Positions 30,863 through 39,310 are shown, counted from the first letter of the stretch. The stretch: DNA of 64,000 nt from Candidatus Gastranaerophilales bacterium (GCA_944326565.1 CALVEL010000007.1:62001-126000); one strand, 5' to 3'. The notes: generated by a model not told the origin, from the letters alone. Made by a program: numbers and translations.

Positions 30863-32590
30863 ATTCCAAAGGTTAAAAAATATTTTTTTGTATGCACTAT
30901 TTAATATTTGAGAATTTTTAATAACTATGCAATTTTCATCATTCATTCTTTCCCCTTGTTTAGTAAAATTCATAGAGCCTATAACAAGGATATCATCATC
31001 TATGATGATAGATTTCATATGCATTTTCCCATGCCAATTTTCAACTTTTAAATCAATACCATTTTGTTTTATATAATCTACATTTACATATTTCCCTTTG
31101 ACACTTGTCTCATCAACTATGATTTTAATATTAATTTTTCTTTTGTGAGCGTTTATAAGTGCGTTGATAATATCATTATGGGTTAAATAGAATGCAGGAA
31201 TATAAATAGATTTTTTGGCTTGATTTATCAAAGGTATAATTTGAGTTGTTGAGATTTTATTTGTCGGAGAAAAATAAACTGAAACATATTTTGCATCTAC
31301 TAAAATATCTTCATTATTACCATCGGGACTTTTCATATTATGAAACTTTCCATTATACATTTGATCAAATTCTTTTTTATATAAATTCGCAATCTCTTTT
31401 GAATTAATTAATACAGCTATATTTGCATTGTACCCAGTTAAACAACTGGACGAAATATTTGTAGAACCTGTAAAGACTTTTTGATTATCAAAAATAAAAA
31501 ATTTATTATGCATTAAAGCTCCCTGAAAATCAAATTTATATTTATAATCAGGAATATTTATTGAATCAGCGCTTTCATAATCCGTTGTAAAAGTTGGAAT
31601 TTTATCCATTAATTTGTATGTATCAAAATAAATATTTTCCTTATTTTCTGTTAAATCAGTTACCCAACGGACTTTAACCCCTCTTTTTTGTGCGTTAACT
31701 AATGCTTCAAAAATCTTATCTTGTTCTGCAATACCATATATTGCAAAGTCAATACTTTCTTTTGCATTGTCTATATTGTATAAAAGAGCTTTACAGGCTG
31801 AACTTTTACAAGTGTTTTCTGGGTGTTTTTGTTTTAACGGACTTAGAATATATAATTCAATATTTCCATCTTTTGCATCGGGTTTTACGATATTTTTATA
31901 GGGTTTATATTTTTTTTGTTTTATTTCTTTAGGATAGCAGCAACTTGCAGGAGAATACTTGATTAATGGTTTGTTAATCAGCTCTTTATGTGAAGCTTTC
32001 CAACCATATTCACAAGTTGTTTTGTGGTATTTACCATTTTTCTTATTCAATACAACAAGATTAAGACTATGAGATTTTTCCGCATAGGATTTTATTTTAT
32101 CTAGGTTATGATATGGTTTGAGTTCATATGCAAGGTTAGATTTTGTATAAATTGTCGCAAGTCCTGCTTTCAAAACTTCTTGTTCATAGCTTTTGCATTT
32201 ACCCTGTCTATTGCAATCATAGTAGATTGACATCAAGTGTCTGTTGTTTTTATCAAACTTTTCTTCTGCTGTGTATTCAGCTCTTACAGGTTTATTCAGT
32301 AGCTCTTTTTCAGCAAATTCTTTCCCGTAATACCCAAGCCCTAAGGCTTCATCTTGAGTAAGGTTATAGAGCTTCATCTGCCAATTTAATCCGTCATTGA
32401 GTTTAGTTTCAAATGTATCAATACCATTGATGCGGACTTTTTCATCTTGTTCTGCAATGCCGTTATCATTAAAGTCAACATATACAGTATCGCCATTAAT
32501 AACCTTAATTACCTTATGTTCAACTGATGCAGATACAGGTATAATTGACACTGTTGTCAGTATGAAAGCAATTGCTAAAATCTTTTTCAT
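30851..32590 (-). CDS. Secreted nuclease: SNase domain fused to two PLD (HKD) domains
   Basis: A 579-aa exported protein: signal peptide (cleavage near PVSASV, residue 21), a staphylococcal-nuclease-like domain (about 24-165: VINGDTVYVDF, VRINGIDTFETK) with an EF-hand-like Asp/Asn insert, a small Cys/His module (about 180-220: VVLNKKNGKYHKTTCEYG ... SCCYP), then two PLD domains with HNKFFIFD (361-368)/GSTN and HMKSIIIDD (524-532)/GSMN motifs. The paired HKD motifs make one active site. It should cut DNA or RNA outside the cytoplasm. TATAAT ends 7 bp before the ATG, so the mRNA is probably leaderless. It overlaps the PP-loop gene tail-to-tail by 12 bp. Confidence 0.85.
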   Translation of the reverse strand: MKKILAIAFILTTVSIIPVSASVEHKVIKVINGDTVYVDFNDNGIAEQDEKVRINGIDTFETKLNDGLNWQMKLYNLTQDEALGLGYYGKEFAEKELLNKPVRAEYTAEEKFDKNNRHLMSIYYDCNRQGKCKSYEQEVLKAGLATIYTKSNLAYELKPYHNLDKIKSYAEKSHSLNLVVLNKKNGKYHKTTCEYGWKASHKELINKPLIKYSPASCCYPKEIKQKKYKPYKNIVKPDAKDGNIELYILSPLKQKHPENTCKSSACKALLYNIDNAKESIDFAIYGIAEQDKIFEALVNAQKRGVKVRWVTDLTENKENIYFDTYKLMDKIPTFTTDYESADSINIPDYKYKFDFQGALMHNKFFIFDNQKVFTGSTNISSSCLTGYNANIAVLINSKEIANLYKKEFDQMYNGKFHNMKSPDGNNEDILVDAKYVSVYFSPTNKISTTQIIPLINQAKKSIYIPAFYLTHNDIINALINAHKRKINIKIIVDETSVKGKYVNVDYIKQNGIDLKVENWHGKMHMKSIIIDDDILVIGSMNFTKQGERMNDENCIVIKNSQILNSAYKKIFFNLWNSIK

Positions 32591-32647
32591 TACGGTTATT
32601 ATACATAAAAATTTATACTAATTAAAATCGGAAAAAATCCCTGTTTT

Positions 32648-32715
32648 AATTTTATCTAATTTTTATAAAAATGTCTCCAAAATTCTCTTTTAAAAATTTA
32701 AAGGTACTGATTGGA
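32648..32715. repeat. Degenerate partial repeat R3
   Basis: About 65 bp resemble the distal end of R1 and R2 (shared words AATTTTTAT, ATTCTCTTTT, AAATTTAAAGGT, GATTGGA). The tRNA part and the terminator are missing. It may be the outer boundary of an older insertion carrying the PP-loop and SNase-PLD genes (29535-32715). Confidence 0.6.
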
Positions 32716-32741
32716 TGAAATTATATTTATAGAAATCATTA

Positions 32742-32909
32742 TTAATCCTGAAGCTGTTTATAAATTTCTTCAAAAAAAACATTCCAAAAAATGGACTGTT
32801 CTTGTAATCGTCTGTCCATTTCTTCGATTTCGGCTCGGGTAAATCCTGCCTTTTCCCATTCAATATCTTCAAATTCTTTTTTTATTTGTTCTAGATTTTC
32901 CTCTTTCAT
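32742..32909 (-). CDS. 55-aa acidic helical protein, last gene of the FtsZ-like operon
   Basis: The frame reads MKEENLEQIKKEFEDIEWEK, then AGFTRAEIEEMDRRLQEQ and a short end with WNVFFEEIYKQLQD. The ATG at 32909 has an AAGGAG site formed by the last codons of the gene before it (stop at 32915), so translation is coupled. It is acidic and helical, of antitoxin-like size, but no family is recognised. With the 136-aa gene upstream it looks like a two-gene pair. Confidence 0.65.
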   Translation of the reverse strand: MKEENLEQIKKEFEDIEWEKAGFTRAEIEEMDRRLQEQSIFWNVFFEEIYKQLQD

Positions 32910-32914
32910 AACTT

Positions 32915-33325
32915 TTACTCCTTATAATTTTTCAATGTCCTGCAAACTTGAAATGAATCATATTCCTGATAATAGTGCTTGATAATAATTTCTTTATTCG
33001 TGATTATCCAATCTTTGAGAGCTTGCATTTCGGCAACTGTAAACACAATTTTTTTATTTTCGTAATTATTGAAGGAGCCATCAATGTATATCTTCACCCA
33101 GTTGCTGTTATATTTTTTGCTCCTGTCGTTTTGAAAACGTAAGAATGGAGGCTCTCCTTTATTTTCAATACACCTCAAATGTATACACATCGGAAGGCCT
33201 GTTTCTTGTTGATTAAGTGGAGTCAAGAAAAAACTTTCAACTTCTTCTATAACTTCATCCTGTTCAAAAAATTCCAACATATTTGAATTTATATATTCAT
33301 CTTTTAGTGTTTTTATCGGTTTCAT
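32915..33325 (-). CDS. 136-aa protein of unknown function
   Basis: It follows the second FtsZ-like gene by 33 bp with AGGA before its ATG. The protein is soluble, with an acidic N-terminus (FFEQDEVIEEVESFF), a beta-rich middle (CIHLRCIENKGEPPFLRF, WVKIYIDGSF) and a helical end (MQALKDWIITNKEIIIKHYY). I do not recognise it; the helical end has a faint look of DUF4160-type small proteins, not enough for a call. Probably co-translated with the 55-aa gene after it. Confidence 0.65.
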   Translation of the reverse strand: MKPIKTLKDEYINSNMLEFFEQDEVIEEVESFFLTPLNQQETGLPMCIHLRCIENKGEPPFLRFQNDRSKKYNSNWVKIYIDGSFNNYENKKIVFTVAEMQALKDWIITNKEIIIKHYYQEYDSFQVCRTLKNYKE

Positions 33326-33358
33326 ATTATCATCCTGTGCTTGTTTTACTTCAAGTAG

Positions 33359-33904
33359 TTAGGCACAAATCTTTTTTATTTCTTGAATAAATAGGTTATC
33401 TTGGTTTTCAAATATTTCATTAATGTTAATTTTTTGAATAATTGTTGAGGTGTCAAATTTATCAACTAGAATAACATCACAAAGTTGTTTTAAATAATCA
33501 AAAGTTTTTACAGCTTTTAATAAACGAACTCTACCTTCAAAATCAAATGGAAAACTTGTAAAGAGCTTCACAGATTTATTTGCATCAATAATTAATTCAA
33601 CAAATTTTTTAGTAGCACCGCATGATGTACCACCGCCTAAGGGTGCTACAAGTATTATTTCATCGTGAACTCTTATTGCAGATAATAAGTCATTTTTACT
33701 TTCTCTTACGGATAATTCCCCAAGATTAATATCTCCTTGAGCTGAATATTCTCCGCAAGTGTTTTTTCCTATTTTTAAACCGTTATATTTTTCAATAACA
33801 TCTTTATCTGTATCAATAAATAGTTTTGGATATTTTACATTCAGTTTTGAAACTATTTTGCATCCACCTTCTCCAACGCCTATAATAATTAAATCATTAT
33901 TCAT
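33359..33904 (-). CDS. Minimal FtsZ/tubulin-like protein 2 (degenerate GTPase)
   Basis: A 181-aa protein with the FtsZ N-terminal fold reduced to a minimum: GVGEGGCKI (9-17), FIDTDKDV (29-36), the tubulin-signature region APLGGGTSCGATKK (87-100) and PFDFEGRVR (119-127), each lined up with an FtsZ motif (GxGGGG, INTDAQ, GGGTGTG, PFxFEGxxR). The signature has SC in place of the second TG, so GTP binding may be weakened or lost. There is no C-terminal activation domain or tail. It overlaps the end of FtsZ-like 1 by 8 bp. A non-catalytic partner of protein 1 is likely (inference). Confidence 0.82.
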   Translation of the reverse strand: MNNDLIIIGVGEGGCKIVSKLNVKYPKLFIDTDKDVIEKYNGLKIGKNTCGEYSAQGDINLGELSVRESKNDLLSAIRVHDEIILVAPLGGGTSCGATKKFVELIIDANKSVKLFTSFPFDFEGRVRLLKAVKTFDYLKQLCDVILVDKFDTSTIIQKININEIFENQDNLFIQEIKKICA

Positions 33905-34568
33905 GGTTACTCCTTTTATTTATAACATCAAATATATTTTCTAAAACTATTTTAGATATTTTGTCCCAAACAGTTTTCATTGATAAATGACTATCCTTTA
34001 TAAAATTGCTATTATCAATTACAATACAATTTTTGTTTATGTATTTTAGTTTTTTAATTCCTTCTATTGCAACATCAATGCGTTTTTGACCTTCAAAATG
34101 GAATGGAGTTATTGTAATTGAAATAAAGTCTTGGTTAATTTCTCTTAGATAATTTGCTATTACTGGAGTTGCTCCTGTTCCGAAACCACCACCAAAACAG
34201 GAAACTAATATGATTAAATCGGATTTGTTTTGCATAAATTTTAACTTATCAAAATATTTCTTCATTCGAATTTCACCTTCTTCAACATTCCCACCACACC
34301 CTAAACTTTTCTTTGTTTGAAATTTCTTTAAAAATGTAACTATTTTTGAATTTATGCCAAGATTATTTGTTAAATATAATATGAATTTTGTATAAATAGT
34401 TTCAGGACCTATTAGGATTTTATTTTTTGTTTTAGCATTTTCTAAAACTTGTTCATCAGAATTGATTATAAAAGTTTCAATATTAGGATTAGTGGAATTC
34501 ATTGATATGTAATCAACAATATTTTGTCCACCGCCTCCGATTCCAACAACTATTAACTTTTTATTCAT
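33897..34568 (-). CDS. Minimal FtsZ/tubulin-like GTPase 1
   Basis: A 223-aa protein that keeps the FtsZ GTPase-domain motifs: GIGGGGQNIVDYI (9-21), INSDEQVL (35-42), GCGGNVEEGE (90-99), the tubulin signature GGGFGTGATPV (126-136), PFHFEGQKR (155-163) and a VIDNSN segment (183-188). Between KILIG and the GCGGN motif it has about 30 extra residues. The protein stops where the central helix of FtsZ would begin, so the C-terminal domain with the T7 loop that completes the active site of the next subunit is missing. It starts its own operon behind a promoter-operator module shared with the WYL and AAA+ genes; AAAGGAG precedes the ATG. Confidence 0.88.
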   Translation of the reverse strand: MNKKLIVVGIGGGGQNIVDYISMNSTNPNIETFIINSDEQVLENAKTKNKILIGPETIYTKFILYLTNNLGINSKIVTFLKKFQTKKSLGCGGNVEEGEIRMKKYFDKLKFMQNKSDLIILVSCFGGGFGTGATPVIANYLREINQDFISITITPFHFEGQKRIDVAIEGIKKLKYINKNCIVIDNSNFIKDSHLSMKTVWDKISKIVLENIFDVINKRSNHE

Positions 34569-34597
34569 AAGACTCCTTTAAGTTGTACATATAAATC

Positions 34598-34631
34598 ATA
34601 TTAAATGATTGCTATGTCAACTTTGGTCATA
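34598..34631 (-). promoter_or_regulatory. Shared promoter-operator module, copy 1 (FtsZ-like operon)
   Basis: On the plus strand TATGTC (34613-34618), 7 bp, GTCATA (34626-34631). Read on the minus strand a -10 hexamer TAATAT (34598-34603) follows exactly 9 bp after the palindrome. The palindrome covers the -35 region, where no good -35 hexamer at 16-18 bp spacing is seen. Same layout at 39200-39233 and 42125-42158. Confidence 0.8.
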
Positions 34632-34645
34632 TATGAATGATAAAC

Positions 34646-37600
34646 CTAACAAAAGTCTTTATAGGAGCAATATTTACAAGTTTCATTGCTTGGAGTTGGA
34701 TTAAATTTATAATTTTTTATGTTTGAAATTGCTTCTTTAAATTTTGCATCAATAGCTTTGCAGTTGTCTTGAGTTAAATTTAAAGTAAAATTATCTGTAA
34801 ATTCTTCAGGAAAAATAAATATTGTTTCTTTTACAGTATTACCTGTAGATTTTTCAAAATAATATTTATATAGCCCCATTTGATTGTAATAATCTTCGTG
34901 TTCTCCATCTGGGCAAATAATTTTTGAATCTTTTGCACCTCCTGTTTTATAGTCATAAATAGTGTAAGTTCCGTCAGAATTCTTATCAATTCTATCTATA
35001 ATCCCATAAAATTTTATTCCATCAAGCTCAAAATTTATAGATTTTTCAACTTCATAAAGCATTGAAATTGGAGTGTTGCACATCTGAATATAATATTCAC
35101 TAAGAGCCTTTTCTCCTCGTTCAATATGAATTTCTCGTTGTTTATAACTCGACATAGGAAATTTATCTAACGCCTTTTTAAATTCATTTATAAACTCTTC
35201 TTTTGTTGGATATTCATTATTTTGTTTAGCAAATTTTACTGCAAATTCACAAGCTGAATGGACAGCTTTACCAAAGCTCAACGCATCAGGTTTTCTATCT
35301 TTTGGTTCTAAATCTAATATATAATTATAAAAATATTGACGAGGACATTTTAAATAAGTATTCACTGCACTTGGAGAGAATGATTTCCCTTCAAGTTTTT
35401 TATCAACCATAGAACAAAAATCTTTTTCGTAGTCATAATCGAGTTTTCTGAGAGCTTTTATATTTCCTAATAAAAATGAGGAACTGTCATAAGTAAATGG
35501 TTGCTGTTCTTTTTCAAAAACATCTTCAATGCTGCTAATAAATTTTGTAGGAGTTTGCGTTGAACCGTTAATATTTTTCGGATAAGAAAGTCTTAATGTA
35601 TGTTTTGCTCTTGTCATACCGACATATAAAAGTTTAATGCAATCTGATTTTTTTAACTCTTTAAGTTCTGCATCTGTTTTATATTGAGAGGCCTCTAGCG
35701 GGATAGTCGGTCTTAAAGGTTTTGAACTACTTTCCCAATCCCTGTTTTTAAGAGTAGGCATATAAACGTATTCAAATTCTCGTCCTTTTGCTGAATGATA
35801 AGTTGATAATTGAACAGCATTCATTGCAACAGGTGATTTATCTATTTTTATCGGAATTTCATCTGTAAAGCACATTGTCAAATATTCTACAAATTCTTCT
35901 AAACTTATTTTCTTTTGTGTATTTGAAAAATTAGCAGCTTCATCTACAAGTTTTTTTAGTCCTAAAATATTTTCTATTCTATTAGTTTCAGAATTAATAT
36001 AATAATCGAATATTCTTGTTTTACAGCCGATTTCTAAAACGACATTTTTCAATGTTTCATTCGTTTTGTAAGATAGTAAATTATTAAAAGTATTGATAAA
36101 ATTATCTATTTTTTCATGCTCAATAAACTCTTGTTTATCAATAGAATTTATCATTTCTACAAAAGATTTGTAATAAGATTTTTGATTATAAATTGTTTCA
36201 AAATCCTTTGGGTGAATATTAAAAGGTTGTGATAGTGCTAATCTGAAAAATTTATCAGAATGCAGCTCAGGATTTATAAGTAATTGCATATAATAATATA
36301 AAACATTTGAAGATATTATTTGAAATATACTTTTACCTTCTTTTAATTCTGATGGAATATTTTTTTCTTTTAGCATTTCTGCAAATGTAGCAAGAGAATT
36401 ATTATCCCTTGTAAGTATTGCAATTTCTGATAGCTCTTTATTGCCAATATCATCTTTAGGACAATCATCTGATTCAATTAGATTTACAATCTCATCAACA
36501 ATTTCCTGATATTCTTGGAGAATATCTGCATAATGATAAAACCTTACTTTTCTATCCTTGAATGGCAATTTTGTATTTTTAGAAACTAAATGTTTATCAA
36601 TATTATATTGCGCAAATTCAGGATTAATTTCTAATCTTTTATCATCTTGTTCTACAACTTTTCTTGCTGCATCTAAAATATTTTGGGTTGAACGCATGTT
36701 TTCTTTTAAACAAATAACTTTAGTGTCCGGAAATTCTTTTAAAAACCTCTCTACATTATCAATTCTTGCACCTTGAAATGTATATATAATTTGATCATCA
36801 TCTCCAACTACAAAAACATTTTCACTCTCAAGAGCTTTAGTTAAATGAAAAACTATTTCATTTTGATTTTTGTTTGTATCTTGATACTCATCAACCAAAA
36901 TATATTCATATTTATTAGCGATTTTTGATAGGAAAACAGAATCAGTTTCAAATTTTTCCAAAACAAGATTTATCATATCGCTAAAATCAAAATATCTTTG
37001 TTCTTCCATTTTTGATTGGTAAAGCTCATAAAATTTCCAAATCTCTTTAACCTTTGCGATTTTCTTTTCAATATCTTCAATATCAGTTAATAATTTTTTA
37101 GGAACTTTTTTATTGTTTTGGTTTAATTCTGACAGTCTCTTTTTCAATGCAAAAAGTTTTGGTTCCCAATCAGGATTTCTTTCTATATTGTTGAAAAATT
37201 TTTCCTTTGTTAATCTGTTTGCTTTGATTTCTTTTATATTATCTCTAATTTCTTTTATAAAATAATAAGGATCATTCCTTTTTGTCCTATAAACTTTTGA
37301 ATCAATTTCATCAATACATTCTCTTATAAGAGAAATTGAGACCGCATCAGGTATTACTTTAATATTATCAGATAACTCAAAATCAATTGCGTTTTCTAAA
37401 ATAATTTCATTACAAAAGCCATGATAAGTGTAGACATTCACCCAGACATCAAGCTTGCCTAATTCTTTTTCGAGTCTTGTTTTAACCTCATTTGTTGCAG
37501 CATCAGAAAATGTAAGACACAAAATCTTTTCAGGATTAATACCTTTTTCAATCATATTCTTAATTCTTTGAATCATTGTAAAAGTTTTACCTGTACCAGG

Positions 37601-37672
37601 CCCTGCGAGTACAAGATATTTGCCGTCAATATTATCAATACATTCCTGTTGCTTTGCGTTTGGATTAATCAT
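34646..37672 (-). CDS. UvrD-type helicase fused to Fe-S PD-(D/E)XK nuclease
   Basis: A 1008-aa protein. The N-terminal two thirds are a superfamily 1A helicase: Walker A GPGTGKT (about 28-34), Walker B VDEYQDTN, GDDDQIIYTFQGA and the last motif VGMTRAKHTL. The C-terminal third is a PD-(D/E)XK nuclease of the AddB/Cas4-like type: SPSAVNTYLKCPRQYFY, GIIDRID and YDYKTG with the catalytic Asp...Asp-x-Lys, and a final CKYC-x5-C which with the Cys of LKCPRQ makes a four-Cys Fe-S site. Such proteins unwind and degrade DNA ends. It overlaps the small nuclease gene by 4 bp and is the third gene of the WYL operon. Confidence 0.92.
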   Translation of the reverse strand: MINPNAKQQECIDNIDGKYLVLAGPGTGKTFTMIQRIKNMIEKGINPEKILCLTFSDAATNEVKTRLEKELGKLDVWVNVYTYHGFCNEIILENAIDFELSDNIKVIPDAVSISLIRECIDEIDSKVYRTKRNDPYYFIKEIRDNIKEIKANRLTKEKFFNNIERNPDWEPKLFALKKRLSELNQNNKKVPKKLLTDIEDIEKKIAKVKEIWKFYELYQSKMEEQRYFDFSDMINLVLEKFETDSVFLSKIANKYEYILVDEYQDTNKNQNEIVFHLTKALESENVFVVGDDDQIIYTFQGARIDNVERFLKEFPDTKVICLKENMRSTQNILDAARKVVEQDDKRLEINPEFAQYNIDKHLVSKNTKLPFKDRKVRFYHYADILQEYQEIVDEIVNLIESDDCPKDDIGNKELSEIAILTRDNNSLATFAEMLKEKNIPSELKEGKSIFQIISSNVLYYYMQLLINPELHSDKFFRLALSQPFNIHPKDFETIYNQKSYYKSFVEMINSIDKQEFIEHEKIDNFINTFNNLLSYKTNETLKNVVLEIGCKTRIFDYYINSETNRIENILGLKKLVDEAANFSNTQKKISLEEFVEYLTMCFTDEIPIKIDKSPVAMNAVQLSTYHSAKGREFEYVYMPTLKNRDWESSSKPLRPTIPLEASQYKTDAELKELKKSDCIKLLYVGMTRAKHTLRLSYPKNINGSTQTPTKFISSIEDVFEKEQQPFTYDSSSFLLGNIKALRKLDYDYEKDFCSMVDKKLEGKSFSPSAVNTYLKCPRQYFYNYILDLEPKDRKPDALSFGKAVHSACEFAVKFAKQNNEYPTKEEFINEFKKALDKFPMSSYKQREIHIERGEKALSEYYIQMCNTPISMLYEVEKSINFELDGIKFYGIIDRIDKNSDGTYTIYDYKTGGAKDSKIICPDGEHEDYYNQMGLYKYYFEKSTGNTVKETIFIFPEEFTDNFTLNLTQDNCKAIDAKFKEAISNIKNYKFNPTPSNETCKYCSYKDFC

Positions 37673-38214
37673 TTGAGTTTATCTTTTACCTCTACTACTA
37701 ATAATTTACACTCTTGGTTATCTTTAAATTCGCAATCTTGCCATTTATGATTATTCTTATTATCTTTATTAACTAGTTCGTGAAATTTTTGGACAAACTC
37801 CTTATTGCTAGAGCTCTTTGTTTGCTTAAATACTGCCTTTTTATTAGTCAAAAAAACGACAAACCCTTTTTTTACTGTGTTTCTAGATTCTATTTTGTTT
37901 AGTATTCTATTATAATCTTTTATAAAACTTTCTCTTGCATTAATTGATGTTTTTTGAGCTTGTTTACCTGTAAATATATATTTTAATTCTATTAAAATCT
38001 TAGGATTGTCGGATTTACATAATACTAGATCGCAACGACATTTTGGATATTCATCTTTATCATATATAAACTTTTCAAATTTAACTTTATAACCGCTATC
38101 TCTTAATTTAAGAGCTAGGTTGAATTGAAAGTCATATTCATTATCAAACGGTTCGTTTTCTTTTACGGTTTCTTTGATCCAATTACTTAAACTTTTTTTT
38201 GTAATTTCTTCCAT
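37669..38214 (-). CDS. PD-(D/E)XK nuclease-like protein
   Basis: A 181-aa soluble protein. CRCDLVLCKSD...KILIELKYI (about 58-80) has the Asp...Glu-x-Lys of a PD-(D/E)XK fold, and the upstream EYDFQFNLALKLRDSGY resembles the first helix of that fold. The C-terminal half is Lys-rich. It may be a nuclease or a catalytically active partner of the helicase-nuclease whose gene overlaps it by 4 bp (ATGA). It starts 3 bp after the WYL gene stop. No target-recognition domain is seen. Confidence 0.7.
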   Translation of the reverse strand: MEEITKKSLSNWIKETVKENEPFDNEYDFQFNLALKLRDSGYKVKFEKFIYDKDEYPKCRCDLVLCKSDNPKILIELKYIFTGKQAQKTSINARESFIKDYNRILNKIESRNTVKKGFVVFLTNKKAVFKQTKSSSNKEFVQKFHELVNKDNKNNHKWQDCEFKDNQECKLLVVEVKDKLK

Positions 38215-38217
38215 ATC

Positions 38218-39177
38218 TTATATACCTATAATTACTTCTTCCAGGTATTCTCTATACTTCTTCTTTAACTCTAATGGTGTAAGTATATCAACAGCATTTC
38301 CCCATTTAAAAAGGTTCCACATAATATGTTTATCACCACTTGCTTTAAAGGTTACAACTACGCTGCCGTCATCTTGCAAATTTATTTTTTGTGTCGGATG
38401 AAAATTATAATTCATAACATCTTCCGCTGCTTCCGGTATAAATTTTAATTTAACATCATAGATTTCTCCAAAATATACACCAAAAGATTTTTTTGAATAT
38501 TCTTGCAAATTAAAACCTTTTGAGTCAAATTCTTCATGTGTAATCTGGATATTTTTTAATTTATGTAAAACATAATTAAACTCACTTTCGCCTTTTTCTT
38601 CCTCTCTTGCTATAAGATGAACTTTTTCCCCGTAAATTAATCCTAAAGGTTCTAAAATTCTTATTTTATCGTGGTATTCAGCTCGCAATTTTCTTTTTTC
38701 TTTTATTGCTTGGCGAATTACAGATACTTGTGCTAAATTTACTTTAAAATTCTGTGTCTGTCTTATGGCATAACCTTCAGATTGAAGAATTAATTCAATT
38801 TTCTCTTCATCTATTTTAGTAAATTTATGCTTTAGCGCCTTCATTTTTATTATAATATTCTCAATTTCAACTTGAGAAAGATTATTACAAGTCTTTTTAA
38901 GCTCTTCTAATAATGCAATATCTTCATTTGAGAAAGTCACCAATTCATTTAATGAATAGTTAGTAAATCCCCATCTTTTACAACGGTCATCAGTCTCTAT
39001 TTCATCGACTTGAGAAAATGCTGTCAATACAGCATCTCTCATTCTTTCTGCGGTTCTTCTTGATATATTATATCGTTCTTGGATCTCATTTAAAGAAACC
39101 CCATTAAATTTTGATAGCATGAAAGTTATCAAGTCTAAAATATCTGTAACTCTCGAATATCTTGGCTTATCTTCCAT
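38218..39177 (-). CDS. WYL-domain transcription regulator
   Basis: A 319-aa protein with an N-terminal winged HTH (about 26-55: VSLNEIQERYNISRRTAERMRDAV), a helical linker and a WYL domain (about 150-225: RKLRAEYHDKIRILEPLGLIYGEKVHLIA) followed by a WCX-like C-terminal region. WYL regulators sense nucleic-acid or nucleotide ligands and often control defence operons. The ATG at 39177 has an AAGGAG site; the longer frame to 39222 would include the -10 and is rejected. A copy of the 19-bp palindrome lies just upstream, so autoregulation is likely. Confidence 0.9.
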   Translation of the reverse strand: MEDKPRYSRVTDILDLITFMLSKFNGVSLNEIQERYNISRRTAERMRDAVLTAFSQVDEIETDDRCKRWGFTNYSLNELVTFSNEDIALLEELKKTCNNLSQVEIENIIIKMKALKHKFTKIDEEKIELILQSEGYAIRQTQNFKVNLAQVSVIRQAIKEKRKLRAEYHDKIRILEPLGLIYGEKVHLIAREEEKGESEFNYVLHKLKNIQITHEEFDSKGFNLQEYSKKSFGVYFGEIYDVKLKFIPEAAEDVMNYNFHPTQKINLQDDGSVVVTFKASGDKHIMWNLFKWGNAVDILTPLELKKKYREYLEEVIIGI

Positions 39178-39199
39178 ATTTAAACTCCTTTTAAAATTC

Positions 39200-39233
39200 A
39201 TTTTACGATAATAATATGTCAATGATGGTCATA
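39200..39233 (-). promoter_or_regulatory. Shared promoter-operator module, copy 2 (WYL operon)
   Basis: On the plus strand TATGTC (39215-39220), 7 bp, GTCATA (39228-39233). On the minus strand the -10 hexamer TAAAAT (39200-39205) follows after exactly 9 bp. It gives a 16-nt leader to the WYL gene with an AAGGAG site. Confidence 0.8.
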
Positions 39234-39240
39234 TAAAAAG

Positions 39241-39269
39241 TTGATATTTATAGATGATTTAAATATCAA
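39241..39269. promoter_or_regulatory. Perfect 9-bp inverted repeat before the DUF1643 gene
   Basis: TTGATATTT (39241-39249) and AAATATCAA (39261-39269) are separated by 11 bp and lie just upstream of a TATAAT at 39280-39285 pointing to the DUF1643 gene. It may be an operator or an RNA-independent protein site; it differs from the TATGWC palindrome next to it. Confidence 0.5.
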
Positions 39270-39310
39270 ATAAAAGTATTATAATTCTGAGTATTAATAG
39301 AGTTTATTGA

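Noticed and set aside
34613..34618. TTGACA inside the shared palindromes, considered as the -35 element
   Set aside because: At the FtsZ-like and WYL modules it is only 11 bp from the -10 hexamer, too short for a housekeeping promoter, and the AAA+ copy reads CTGACA. It is better explained as part of the palindrome.
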